From an uncultured Bacteroidales bacterium (GTDB lineage Bacteria > Bacteroidota > Bacteroidia > Bacteroidales > UBA932), in contig CALVAC010000010.1 in assembly GCA_944325435.1 (NCBI GenBank), positions 52,355-116,354 on the forward strand: a stretch of DNA of 64,000 bases. Direction: 5' to 3'. The notes beneath the pieces were generated by a model, which did not search any database, was not told where the DNA came from, and saw nothing but the letters and a program-made list of their open reading frames with translations. The stretch's first letter is position 1, and every line of letters starts with the position of its first letter. The position numbers and the translations under genes are program-made. Shown here piece after piece: positions 28,576 through 37,312 of the stretch.

Positions 28576-29082
28576 ATGCGAACCCTTCGGATATTGGATA
28601 TAATAGAGGAGACCATGGCTGACGGCCCTGGTCTCCGTACTTCCATATACTGTGCAGGATGCCTGCACCATTGTCCAGGATGCCACAATCCCCAGTCGTG
28701 GGATATGAACGGTGGCAAGGAGATGAGCATAGATGACCTTATGGAAGTCATCAAGGCCGATGAGTTCTGCAATGTCTCGTTCTCCGGGGGAGATCCGTTC
28801 TATCAGGTGGAAGGATTCACAGAACTGGCCAGACGCATAAAGGCTGAGACAGGCAAGACAATCTGGTGCTGGACAGGATTCCTGTACGAAGAAATCCTTG
28901 CGGATCCGCATCTGTCAATGCTGCTGCCGTATATCGATGTCCTCGTGGACGGCCCGTTCATAGAGTCGGCAAAAGACAAGGACCTGCTGTTCAGAGGCAG
29001 TTCCAACCAGAGGATAATCTATCTTTCCGGCAAAGAGGAGGATATCATTCCGGGGACTGTGCCCTTAGTACCTGTGAAATGA
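28576..29082 (+). CDS. nrdG: Anaerobic ribonucleotide reductase activating protein
   Basis: A 168-residue radical-SAM enzyme that generates the glycyl radical on NrdD. The cluster motif is CLHHCPGC (Cys29, Cys33, Cys36), followed by the SAM-binding region NVSFSGGDPFYQ (about 62-73). The gene follows nrdD in an operon. Its last 38 bp overlap the 3' end of the convergent epimerase gene. Confidence 0.94.
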   Translation: MRTLRILDIIEETMADGPGLRTSIYCAGCLHHCPGCHNPQSWDMNGGKEMSIDDLMEVIKADEFCNVSFSGGDPFYQVEGFTELARRIKAETGKTIWCWTGFLYEEILADPHLSMLLPYIDVLVDGPFIESAKDKDLLFRGSSNQRIIYLSGKEEDIIPGTVPLVPVK

Positions 29083-30571
29083 ACCTGTTCCTTTCCGTGG
29101 TGCAGGCAGAAACCTCATCTATCGGACATTCGGTACACCAGCCTCCACCGAGAAGCACATATTCCAGAGAGGCCGTAAACCTGTGTCCGTTCTCGCATTC
29201 CCACTCATATAATGCACCCGGCCTCCTGAAGCATTCTTCCGGTGCTGCGCCGTCGGATGCAAGTGCCGTCCCGGAGCCGGTACGGGCGGAATCATTGTAT
29301 CCTGACTCTCCGAGGAAATGCCCGCCACGGAACTCTGCCGCGGCTTCCAGTTCCGCATCGGAAAGAGAATACACCGGTCTGGATGTATCATAGCCGTGGT
29401 CAAGCACCCGTATCTCCCCTGCCGCTTCGGCCTCCCGGATATTCTTCTTCCAGTGTGGCGGAATCATCTGCTGCCATGACTTTATAGACCTGTAGTTTTC
29501 CATCGAGCCGTAATATGCATTCAGCTTTTCTGTATCATGCTCCACCCACCATTGGGTTCCCATACCCTTCTCATAAACGAATGGGCGCATAAAGAGTTTC
29601 ACCAGGAACGCAGGAGCAAGAAAGGCGAGGCTGTAAAACCAAGGAAGCTGCTTCTTCAATCCCTTGAAATAATCATCCACCGGGACATTCGCCCTGAAGT
29701 GCAGATAGTCTTCAAGTATATCCGCATCTGTATACCACATCCCGTGGAAATTCCGGGTGGCGAACCACTGGGGCTCGAAAACCTTCTCCGGAGCAGGGAG
29801 GCCGAGACTCGCCATAAGGCGGGATTCGAACTCATAATTGGTCATCCTGTACTGTTCTCCGCTGCTTATGTTGTAGAAACGGTTCCAGAACTCATCCGGG
29901 ACAGTGTCTTCCACCACATTTGCCAGCAACCGTCCGGAATCCTCGATGGTCGCCCACTCCAGAACTCCCTGGATGGGAACATGGAAAGCAGTAGGGTTCA
30001 ATACTTTAAGAATCCCAGGATAGAGGATGCCTGTCTGACGGAGAGACACCCACCATCTTATGCCGGAATCTGCGATTATCTTTTCCGCAATGCATTTCGA
30101 CACCGAATATTTGTCGTAGCGGCTGGCATAGACAGGGTCTCCTGCCCTGCCCCAGTGCACAGGATACAGCCGGTCCCCGCACTGGGCGACAGAACCTATA
30201 TAAACCACCCGTATTCTGTCTGCATCAGGAGAGGAAAGCACCGCCCTGACAATGTTCTCCGCAGCCCTGACATTGACTTCCATAGTCCTTTCGGGAAAAT
30301 AGTCGGCTGCCGGCGACACCATTCCACCGACATGCAGTACATAGTCCGCGCCTGAAACGCCTGCCCTGACATCCTCGTAGCTTGTCAGGTCTCCCCAGAC
30401 AATCTCCACATCAGGATCAGCGCTGTAAGGCTTCAGTTTTCTTATGTTCTTCCTGCTCGGCCTGGCCAGGATCTTCAGCCTGAACCGGTCCTTCTTTTTG
30501 TAAAGTTCCATAAATCCGGCCCATCCCATATTTCCTGTGGCACCGGTAATGAATATCGTCTTCTTTTTCAT
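29045..30571 (-). CDS. NAD-dependent epimerase/dehydratase with C-terminal Cys-rich extension
   Basis: A 508-residue extended short-chain dehydrogenase. The start at 30571 is chosen because the Rossmann motif begins at once: KKKTIFITGATGNMGWAG. The active-site YxxxK is in YDKYSVSKC. Residues about 100-330 follow the SDR fold. The C-terminal 120 residues are unusual: a membrane-proximal hydrophobic stretch (FYSLAFLAPAFLVKLF) and a tail with CENGH and CTEC, possibly a zinc ribbon. The substrate is unknown. It is the third gene of the TPR-EnvC-epimerase operon, which suggests envelope work. Confidence 0.82.
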   Translation of the reverse strand: MKKKTIFITGATGNMGWAGFMELYKKKDRFRLKILARPSRKNIRKLKPYSADPDVEIVWGDLTSYEDVRAGVSGADYVLHVGGMVSPAADYFPERTMEVNVRAAENIVRAVLSSPDADRIRVVYIGSVAQCGDRLYPVHWGRAGDPVYASRYDKYSVSKCIAEKIIADSGIRWWVSLRQTGILYPGILKVLNPTAFHVPIQGVLEWATIEDSGRLLANVVEDTVPDEFWNRFYNISSGEQYRMTNYEFESRLMASLGLPAPEKVFEPQWFATRNFHGMWYTDADILEDYLHFRANVPVDDYFKGLKKQLPWFYSLAFLAPAFLVKLFMRPFVYEKGMGTQWWVEHDTEKLNAYYGSMENYRSIKSWQQMIPPHWKKNIREAEAAGEIRVLDHGYDTSRPVYSLSDAELEAAAEFRGGHFLGESGYNDSARTGSGTALASDGAAPEECFRRPGALYEWECENGHRFTASLEYVLLGGGWCTECPIDEVSACTTERNRFISQVLRAQSPE

Positions 30572-30594
30572 TGTCCTGTCCGATTTTCTCTCCC

Positions 30595-31782
30595 CTACCT
30601 GAGCCAGAGTTCCGGATTCTGAGGAGTCTGGTCTTTCCATATCTGGAAATGCAGCTGTGTCTCCCCGTTGATTGTGTCCACCTCTCCTATTGTCTGTCCG
30701 GTCCTGACCCTGTCCCCTGCTTTGACCGTGGTCGTCTTCAGCTTGCAGTAGAATGAGAAATAATTTCCATGCTGCACAAGCACGCACTGGTTATAGCCCG
30801 GCATCACCACAATCTGCTTCACCACCCCATCAAACACTGCCTTCACAGGAGCGTCTTTGGACAGGGCGATGGTAATACCGTTGTTGAAAGGAAGTTTCAG
30901 TCTGGTGAACACAGGATGGTAATGCTGTCCGAACCGGTCTATAACAGGGCCTTCGGCCGGCCACGGCAACTTGCCCTTGTTTGCCGAGAATTCCCCTGCA
31001 AGCCTGTAGTCTATCGCCTGCCCTCCATCTTTCTTGTCGGATGATGCCTTCATAGCCTCCTCCACAAGTCTTCTGATTTCCCTGTCCAGCGCCTCAACCT
31101 GCCGTTTCTTCGCATTCAGTTCTTTCTGGTACCGTGTCCTGTTGCGTTTAAGCCTGGACACCACCTGGGCTGACTGGCCCTCCTCCTGCTGGAGCGATTT
31201 CAGTTCGGACTGCCGCTGCGCCCTGACCTTCTCCGCGGCGGACTTCAGTTCCTGAAGCCTTGTCCTCTCCGTTTCAAGGTCAGCCCGTGTCTCACGTATC
31301 TTGACTGCCTGCTCCTTCATTTCGGCAGACAGGCCCTTGAAATAGCTGATACGCCTGAAAGCCTGTCCGAGATCCTCGCTTGCAAGAATATACATATACC
31401 ATATCTTCGCATCCCTGTTCCGGTACGCGCTCCGCACAAGCCTCGAATAATGTCCGGTAAGTGTGTCCTCCCTCGCCTGAAGCCTGTTTATCTGCCTCTG
31501 CGTAGAATATATCTCATCCGAATAGAGCCTTATCTGCCGGTCGCTCTCAGTAATGAGAGCTTTCCTGTTGGATATCTTCTTCCTGATCAGGGTGAGCTGG
31601 GAAAGGGCATCCTCGGACTTGTCCGCATTGTCGGCAAGCTGTCTGTCAAGGATGGCAATCTCCCTCTCGAGCCGTGCCTTCTTTTCCTCATGCTGACGGA
31701 TGTCCTGCGCAGATGCCGCACCGGCATACGCCAGAGCGAACGTCACCACAAGCAATATCCTGTGCCAAAGCATCATCCTCAT
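30595..31782 (-). CDS. EnvC-like murein hydrolase activator, degenerate M23/LytM domain
   Basis: A 395-residue exported protein. The start at 31782 overlaps the TPR gene stop in an ATGA, implying translational coupling. After the signal peptide (about 1-20) comes a long coiled coil (about 25-245), then a LytM domain (about 275-395). The zinc ligands of active M23 peptidases are missing: the usual HxxxD segment reads FNNGITI, and the HxH motif reads QLHFQI. This is the hallmark of EnvC/NlpD-type proteins that activate amidases for cell separation rather than cutting peptidoglycan. Family membership is clear; the partner amidase is not in the window. Confidence 0.87.
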   Translation of the reverse strand: MRMMLWHRILLVVTFALAYAGAASAQDIRQHEEKKARLEREIAILDRQLADNADKSEDALSQLTLIRKKISNRKALITESDRQIRLYSDEIYSTQRQINRLQAREDTLTGHYSRLVRSAYRNRDAKIWYMYILASEDLGQAFRRISYFKGLSAEMKEQAVKIRETRADLETERTRLQELKSAAEKVRAQRQSELKSLQQEEGQSAQVVSRLKRNRTRYQKELNAKKRQVEALDREIRRLVEEAMKASSDKKDGGQAIDYRLAGEFSANKGKLPWPAEGPVIDRFGQHYHPVFTRLKLPFNNGITIALSKDAPVKAVFDGVVKQIVVMPGYNQCVLVQHGNYFSFYCKLKTTTVKAGDRVRTGQTIGEVDTINGETQLHFQIWKDQTPQNPELWLR

Positions 31783-33512
31783 TTCAGCCTTTTGTTCATC
31801 TCCGCTTTCCTCTGCCGGATCTTCTGTTCCAGACCGGGTATCTCCCCTTCCGTATCCTTTGCCTGTGCCTGGGTCCAATAGACGAAGGCGAGACTGTATT
31901 CCCCAAGATCGAACAGTACCTCGGCATAATGGTCGAGCGTCACTGCACTTTCCTTTCCTCCATAGAGCATGGCATGCTTGAAATACGGCTTCGCTTCGGC
32001 TGACTTGCCCTGAAGGTACAGTATCCAGCCGAAAGTGTCGAGATAGGTCGCATTGTCAGGCTCCTTTTCCACCGTCACCTTGCTCATCGAATATGCCTTC
32101 TTCAGCTTCTTCCCGTCAAGGCTCAGGAAATAGGCGTAGTTGTTGAGCACAGGAAGATATCCCGGATTTATCTTCAACGCCTGTTCGTATGCCTTGTATG
32201 ACCTTGTCTTCTCCCCGACATGATGATATATGTCCCCCATTGTGGTGTAGGCCGTAAGGGTACGGGCGCTGTCATCCGGTGCGACAGCAATGATCCTGGA
32301 ACAGGTGGCGAGGACATCGTCGTATGCCTTCAGATTGTAGTCGGCAAGAGTGGACATCTCCAGGAACGCAAGCTCATCCGGAAATTTCCCGTAAGCCTCT
32401 TTCGTAAAGGAGGACAGCTCCTTCCAGTCACCCGTGTACATCAGCACTTCCGCATAGTTTGCTGCCGCCCACACGCTTTCCGGCCAGTTCCGCACATTCT
32501 CCAGAAAATATTCCCTGGATTTCTCCGGCCTGCCTGTCCCGTAATAATATATTCCCGCCAGAGCCGTGACCGCACTGTCCGCAGGATGTACGGCCATACA
32601 CACTGTCATGACAGAGTCCAGACTCGGCTGGAACCTGCTGAGGAAATTGGGATCAGAATGCTGGACAAGAGCCTTCAGATAATCACATTTGCCTTGAGAG
32701 GGGATGTCCTTGTCACTGACAAAATTGTCAAGCGTACGGAAATAGTCATCATATCTTCTCGTCATCCTGTAGACCTCCGACTTTCCGAGCATGGCAGGGA
32801 CAAAGTCCGGGGCTATGTCCAGAGCCTCCTGATAGAAGGCAAGTGCTGTGGAATCGTCATACATCGACATTCTGTAATCCCCTAGCAGTGAAAGGACCTG
32901 CGGAGATGAATATTCCCTGTTGTATGCTTCGAGTACCTGATATGCCTCCTCCTGCCTGCCGAGCCGCCTCAGGATGTCGAAGCGGGTCATGATGGATATG
33001 TCGTTCTTTCCGAAGACTGTATCTATCTGATCCAGCGTGGAGAGAGCATCCTCCAGCCTGCCCATCGACAGGTACAGGTCAATCAGGGAATAATATATGT
33101 CGCTCTTTTTCGGGAAATCCCTGAGAAGGCCGTTGTAGATGTCCACCGTAAGCTCTTTCCTGTCAGTGGCAGCATAGACAGCTGCAAGCCTGTACCGGTA
33201 CCAGAAATTGGTCGAATCAAGCCGCACGGCTGCCTGCAGTTCCTCTTCGGCAGCCGCATAGTCATTCTGAAGGAAATCGGCCATGCCGAGATAATAATGC
33301 GCGGCATCGTTGTCAGGATCGGCCGCCGCAATGGACTCGAGCTTTTCCGCCGCCTCTCCGTACCTGCCGTCATTGAAATCGGAGACGGCATCGACAATCC
33401 TGTTCTCCAGAGCCCTCTCCTGCCTGTATGACTGTGCGTATGACTGCTGCAGAGAGAACACGGACAGCAGTGACACGGACAATATATAATATGAAAGTGA
33501 TATTCTCTTCAT
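31779..33512 (-). CDS. Exported tetratricopeptide-repeat protein
   Basis: A 577-residue protein with a signal peptide (about 1-26, ending SYAQ) and TPR motifs along nearly its whole length, for example GRYGEAAEKLESIAAADPDN, AHYYLGMADFLQNDYAAAEE and YKAYEQALKINPGYLPVLNN. Such proteins scaffold periplasmic or outer-membrane complexes. It is first gene of a three-gene operon with the EnvC-like protein and an epimerase, so a role in envelope biogenesis or division is a fair inference. The frame ends 3 bp into the downstream gene. Confidence 0.88.
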   Translation of the reverse strand: MKRISLSYYILSVSLLSVFSLQQSYAQSYRQERALENRIVDAVSDFNDGRYGEAAEKLESIAAADPDNDAAHYYLGMADFLQNDYAAAEEELQAAVRLDSTNFWYRYRLAAVYAATDRKELTVDIYNGLLRDFPKKSDIYYSLIDLYLSMGRLEDALSTLDQIDTVFGKNDISIMTRFDILRRLGRQEEAYQVLEAYNREYSSPQVLSLLGDYRMSMYDDSTALAFYQEALDIAPDFVPAMLGKSEVYRMTRRYDDYFRTLDNFVSDKDIPSQGKCDYLKALVQHSDPNFLSRFQPSLDSVMTVCMAVHPADSAVTALAGIYYYGTGRPEKSREYFLENVRNWPESVWAAANYAEVLMYTGDWKELSSFTKEAYGKFPDELAFLEMSTLADYNLKAYDDVLATCSRIIAVAPDDSARTLTAYTTMGDIYHHVGEKTRSYKAYEQALKINPGYLPVLNNYAYFLSLDGKKLKKAYSMSKVTVEKEPDNATYLDTFGWILYLQGKSAEAKPYFKHAMLYGGKESAVTLDHYAEVLFDLGEYSLAFVYWTQAQAKDTEGEIPGLEQKIRQRKAEMNKRLK

Positions 33513-33533
33513 AAAACCTCCAAAGGAAACAAT

Positions 33534-33566
33534 GCAAAAATAGTATAAAAATAGTTATTTTTGCAA
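33534..33566. promoter_or_regulatory. Overlapping divergent promoters within an inverted repeat
   Basis: A 9-bp inverted repeat (33534-33542 and 33556-33564) places one -7 box on each strand: TATTTTTG leftwards for the TPR operon (33535-33542, with TTG 21 bp upstream) and TATTTTTG rightwards for the sigma-factor gene (33556-33563). The two promoters overlap, so they may exclude each other. Confidence 0.55.
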
Positions 33567-33661
33567 TCTTGACTTTCCCGGAACGGGAATTTTCAATATC
33601 CGTGCAACAAAATCTCCTCCGATTGCATCTTTTGTGTCGCATAGGCTGGAGAACAGAACAG

Positions 33662-34213
33662 ATGACTACTGTGGGAGAGACTTCAGAACAGAGACTGATA
33701 CGCCTGTGCAGGAAAGGGGACCGGAGTGCCCAGAAGGCCTTGTATGACCGGCTGGCACCGAAGATGTTTCCTGTCTGTATCCGTTATGTGGGAGACCGGG
33801 ATGCTGCAGAGGATCTTCTTCAGGATGGTTTTGTGACACTGTTCTCCAGACTGGACAGCTACAAGGGAGATGGCTCTTTTGAAGGCTGGGCGCGAAAGGT
33901 CTTTGTCAACACGGCTCTCATGTATCTGAGGAAAAAGGATGCCCTGAAGATGAGCGAGGAGCTCGACAGCGCACGCAACATGGCATCAGTCTACTCCACA
34001 CAGGTACAGGATATCGGGTACAAGGAACTGATGAAGCTCATCTCTTCCCTGCCTACAGGTTTCAGGACGGTGTTCAACCTGTATGTGCTCGAGGGTTATT
34101 CCCACAAGGAGATAGCTGAAATGCTGGATATCACGGAAGTCACATCCAGGACACAGCTGAGCAGGGCAAGGATATGGCTTCAGAACAAGATTAAAGGAAC
34201 AGGCAATGTCTGA
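33662..34213 (+). CDS. ECF-type RNA polymerase sigma factor
   Basis: A 183-residue sigma-70 family protein with only regions 2 and 4. The ATG at 33662 is preferred over an in-frame upstream codon because the conserved region starts soon after. Region 2 is at about 25-95 (LYDRLAPKMFPVCIRYVGD, AAEDLLQDGFVTLF). Region 4 with its HTH is at about 125-175 (LPTGFRTVFNLYVLEGYSHKEIAEML). The next gene overlaps it by 8 bp and has anti-sigma features, so activity is probably controlled by that membrane protein. Confidence 0.93.
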   Translation: MTTVGETSEQRLIRLCRKGDRSAQKALYDRLAPKMFPVCIRYVGDRDAAEDLLQDGFVTLFSRLDSYKGDGSFEGWARKVFVNTALMYLRKKDALKMSEELDSARNMASVYSTQVQDIGYKELMKLISSLPTGFRTVFNLYVLEGYSHKEIAEMLDITEVTSRTQLSRARIWLQNKIKGTGNV

Positions 34214-35489
34214 TTTCGACGAGAATAAGTTTGACCGGGAGATAAGGTCGCTGCTGGACGGTGTCGAGGAGGAAGTCCCCGACAGGGTTTGGAATGCCTT
34301 GTCGGAAAGGCTTGACAGGGCAGAGGCAGCCAGGAAAAGGAAACCGGTGCTCCCGTGGCTGCGATACAGCGGGATAGCAGCAGCTGCTGCAGCGGTGGCT
34401 CTCGGCGTGTTCTTCGGAGTCAGGGAGCCTGATTTCAATGGGCAGGAGATGCAGCTTGCAGCTGCCGGACAGCCGCAGTCCGATGCCGTGGCAGTCACCC
34501 CCGAACCGGACACATCTGCAGGGACTGCCATACAGAGCAAGGATAACGGACGGCCTGCATCCGATATGAGATACGGTACCCCGACAGCAAGAGGCGACAG
34601 TACCGGAGACCTTGAGGAGGACAGGAATGTGAATGTCGCACCCGAAGGGGCTGCAGGAAAAGACATTGACACCGTGACAGATACTGCCACAGAAAAGCCG
34701 GGAGAGGAGAAGCCTGAATCTGCAGACTCCGGACAGACCATAAAGGAACAGATCAAGAAATATGATTCGGACAGGCTTACTGCACTGGCATGGGAGGATG
34801 ACTTTGCTGAAGATGACAGAGACAGCAGGATAAAGACAGCCATAACCGTCTCGGGACTGGCATCCAGCAATTCTGGCGCAGGAAGGAACAGTTCGGGAGG
34901 CAGCAGACCGCTGATGAGCAGCGGGCATCCGGGACGAAATTCAAACCCGATATCCGAAACCGGCAACTCCACAAACTATGGTATTCCGCTCTCGTTCGGA
35001 CTGGGAGCCAAGATCATCTTCACACCGCGGTGGTCTCTCGGAGTAGGGATCAACTGCTCTCTGCTTTCGAGGACATTCTCCGGCACATATACTACATACG
35101 GAGCGGATGGCACTCCGACGGTAACCCCATACTCCAAGATCCGGAACAACCAGACCTACATCGGAATCCCTGTCAATGCATATTTCAGCATTGTGAAAAG
35201 CAAGGCTGTGGATTTCTATGCATACGCAGGCGGTACGGCAGAGAAGTGTGTAGCCAACAGATACAGGATGGGCGATACCGGCTCCGAGATCTACAAAGAA
35301 AAAGTCGAGGGATTTCAGTTCTCCGCCAATGTCGGACTTGGAGTAGAATTCATTGTAGCCGACATGCTCGGTATCTATATCGACCCGAGCCTCAGATATT
35401 ACTTTCCGGACAGCAGACAGCCGAAGAGCATCCGTACGGTACAGCCTCTGACTATGGGATTCGAAATGGGATTCCGCGTCCGGCTCTGA
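34206..35489 (+). CDS. Anti-sigma-like N-terminus fused to an outer-membrane beta-barrel domain
   Basis: A 427-residue protein overlapping the sigma-factor gene by 8 bp. Residues 1-50 are charged and cytosolic (DREIRSLLDGVEEEVPDRVW), like Bacteroidota anti-sigma proteins. A single transmembrane helix follows (about 56-73). A long low-complexity linker (about 75-250) then leads to a C-terminal domain of alternating amphipathic strands (about 255-427, YGIPLSFGLGAKIIF to GFEMGFRVRL) typical of small outer-membrane barrels. It might span both membranes and report envelope state to the sigma factor. Each part is recognisable; the signalling role is inference. Confidence 0.75.
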   Translation: MSDFDENKFDREIRSLLDGVEEEVPDRVWNALSERLDRAEAARKRKPVLPWLRYSGIAAAAAAVALGVFFGVREPDFNGQEMQLAAAGQPQSDAVAVTPEPDTSAGTAIQSKDNGRPASDMRYGTPTARGDSTGDLEEDRNVNVAPEGAAGKDIDTVTDTATEKPGEEKPESADSGQTIKEQIKKYDSDRLTALAWEDDFAEDDRDSRIKTAITVSGLASSNSGAGRNSSGGSRPLMSSGHPGRNSNPISETGNSTNYGIPLSFGLGAKIIFTPRWSLGVGINCSLLSRTFSGTYTTYGADGTPTVTPYSKIRNNQTYIGIPVNAYFSIVKSKAVDFYAYAGGTAEKCVANRYRMGDTGSEIYKEKVEGFQFSANVGLGVEFIVADMLGIYIDPSLRYYFPDSRQPKSIRTVQPLTMGFEMGFRVRL

Positions 35490-35491
35490 CT

Positions 35492-36238
35492 TCAACCGAT
35501 AATATTCCTTATCAGGGTATTTGATCTCAAAAACTCCTTGAGTTCCGGACAGTCCGTCTCGAGGATGTCGTCCTTGCTGCCCTGCCACACCATCCGTCCC
35601 CCATCTATGAACCCTATCCTGTCCCCTATGTCAAGGATGGAATTCATGTCATGGGTGTTTATGATGGTGGTCATATTGTATTCACTCGTCAGTTCGGAAA
35701 TCAGCTGGTCTATCAGAATCGATGTGTGGGGATCCAGTCCCGAATTGGGTTCATCGCAGAACAGGAATGATGGGTTCAGGGCAATAGCCCTGGCAATGCC
35801 CACCCTTTTCTGCATTCCGCCGCTCAGTTCAGCGGGATATCTGTCCTCGACTCCTGTAACCTCAACCCTGTCAAGACAGAATCTCGCCCGCTCTATCTTC
35901 TGCGCCCTCGACCAGTCTGTGAAAAATTCCATCGGAAACATCACGTTGTCAAGCACAGTCGCGAAGTCGAAGATAGCGCTTCCCTGGAACAGGACACCGA
36001 CATTGCGTCTCTGCTGCTGCCTCTCATGGTAATCCATGGATGACAGGGCGCGGTCTCCGTACCATATCTCCCCTGAATCAGGCTGCATCAGCCCCATGAT
36101 ATTCTTCAGAAGTACAGTCTTCCCGGAACCGCTCTTGCCTATGATCATATTGCATTTGCCGGGTTCGTATTCCACTGAAATGTCTTTCAGGACCTGGAAG
36201 GTCCCGAAACTCTTATTTAGATGTTCTACCCTTATCAT
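35492..36238 (-). CDS. mlaF: MlaF-type ABC transporter ATPase
   Basis: A 248-residue ATP-binding subunit of a phospholipid or lipid ABC transporter that maintains outer-membrane asymmetry. It has Walker A GKSGSGKT (34-41), the signature LSGGMQKR and Walker B FLFCDEPNSGLD. PNSGLD is typical of the Mla/Ttg2A group. It follows the MlaE-like permease by 31 bp. The MlaD substrate-binding gene is not seen next to it. The stop lies 2 bp from the convergent barrel-protein gene. Confidence 0.88.
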   Translation of the reverse strand: MIRVEHLNKSFGTFQVLKDISVEYEPGKCNMIIGKSGSGKTVLLKNIMGLMQPDSGEIWYGDRALSSMDYHERQQQRRNVGVLFQGSAIFDFATVLDNVMFPMEFFTDWSRAQKIERARFCLDRVEVTGVEDRYPAELSGGMQKRVGIARAIALNPSFLFCDEPNSGLDPHTSILIDQLISELTSEYNMTTIINTHDMNSILDIGDRIGFIDGGRMVWQGSKDDILETDCPELKEFLRSNTLIRNIIG

Positions 36239-36269
36239 CCGATAACTTTTAAACTTTGCCGCCCCTGCA

Positions 36270-37016
36270 TCAATAGAGCATCAGCTGCGTCACAATCAGG
36301 TCAAACATAAGTATCAGTATGCTGGCCGTCACTATTGACTTCGTGCTCGAATATCCTACACCGAGCGATCCACCTCTGGCATAATAGCCGTTGAACGCAG
36401 AAATGGAGGATATGAAAAAGCAGAAAAGCGACATCTTGAAACAGCTGTAGAAGATATAGAATCCGTTGAACGAATACCTGAGGCCGGATATGTATTTCGC
36501 CGTAGGTATGATTTCTGTCATTTCCACGACAAGATAGCCGCCCAGAATGCCGAGCGCCATACTGAGAAGCATCAGAAACGGACTCAGGAGGACAGAGGAA
36601 AGAATCTTCGGCAGCACAAGGAACCCGGCCGAGTTCACCCCCATCATATCCATCGCATCTATCTGCTCCGAAATCCTCATGCTGCCTATCTCGGATGCTA
36701 TGTTGGAGCCCATCTTGCCGGCAAGCAGGAGTGCAACCATCGTAGAACAGAATTCCAGCACGAGACTCTCTCTCACCATATACCCGACATACATCCTGTC
36801 AAGCATCGGATTGCTCATATTGGAAGCCGTCTGTATCACAAGCACCCCTCCTATGAAGACAGATATGACAGCCACTATGAGAATCGATGAAAGCACAAGC
36901 TTGTCAGCTTCCATCACAAACTGTCTCCAGAAGATTCTCCACTTCTCCGGCTTGCGGAAAACCATCTTCAGGAAAAGGCAATAACGGCCTACAGATTCGA
37001 AAAAGTTCTTTATCAT
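36270..37016 (-). CDS. mlaE: MlaE-type ABC transporter permease
   Basis: A 248-residue inner-membrane permease with about five transmembrane helices and the MlaE signature region (VALLLAGKMGSNIASEIG followed by MRISEQIDAMDMMG). The start at 37016 gives the natural short cytosolic N-terminus (MIKNFFESVGRY). It is first in an operon with the MlaF-like ATPase and together they would move phospholipids between the membranes. Confidence 0.9.
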   Translation of the reverse strand: MIKNFFESVGRYCLFLKMVFRKPEKWRIFWRQFVMEADKLVLSSILIVAVISVFIGGVLVIQTASNMSNPMLDRMYVGYMVRESLVLEFCSTMVALLLAGKMGSNIASEIGSMRISEQIDAMDMMGVNSAGFLVLPKILSSVLLSPFLMLLSMALGILGGYLVVEMTEIIPTAKYISGLRYSFNGFYIFYSCFKMSLFCFFISSISAFNGYYARGGSLGVGYSSTKSIVTASILILMFDLIVTQLMLY

Positions 37017-37075
37017 AAAGCAACGGACCATCCGCACGGCCTGACTGGCCGGTATCCGGCACATTTTAACAAGGA

Positions 37076-37083
37076 CAAATTTA
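37076..37083 (-). promoter_or_regulatory. Promoter -7 box of the mla operon
   Basis: TAAATTTG on the minus strand, 60 bp upstream of the MlaE start. No clear -33 element. Confidence 0.45.
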
Positions 37084-37312
37084 GAAAAAGAAAAACTAAA
37101 ATTCAGCATCTCGAAACAGCTCATCCGAAAAAATTCGCCACATTTTTATGCTTTTTACATTGTCTACCGGTTGCAATCTCCATATTTGAACCAGACTGCC
37201 AGGATTTTTTCTGCGACAGCAAACCGGTGGCGCAGAGCGGATGTCCAGACGATGCCACTGACCTGGCAGGCATAAGTGGAAACATATTGTATCATACAAA
37301 TTGCACAGGGAG

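Noticed and set aside
30595..31782. Active M23 peptidase
   Set aside because: The zinc-binding His/Asp/His residues are replaced, so it is annotated as an EnvC-like activator.
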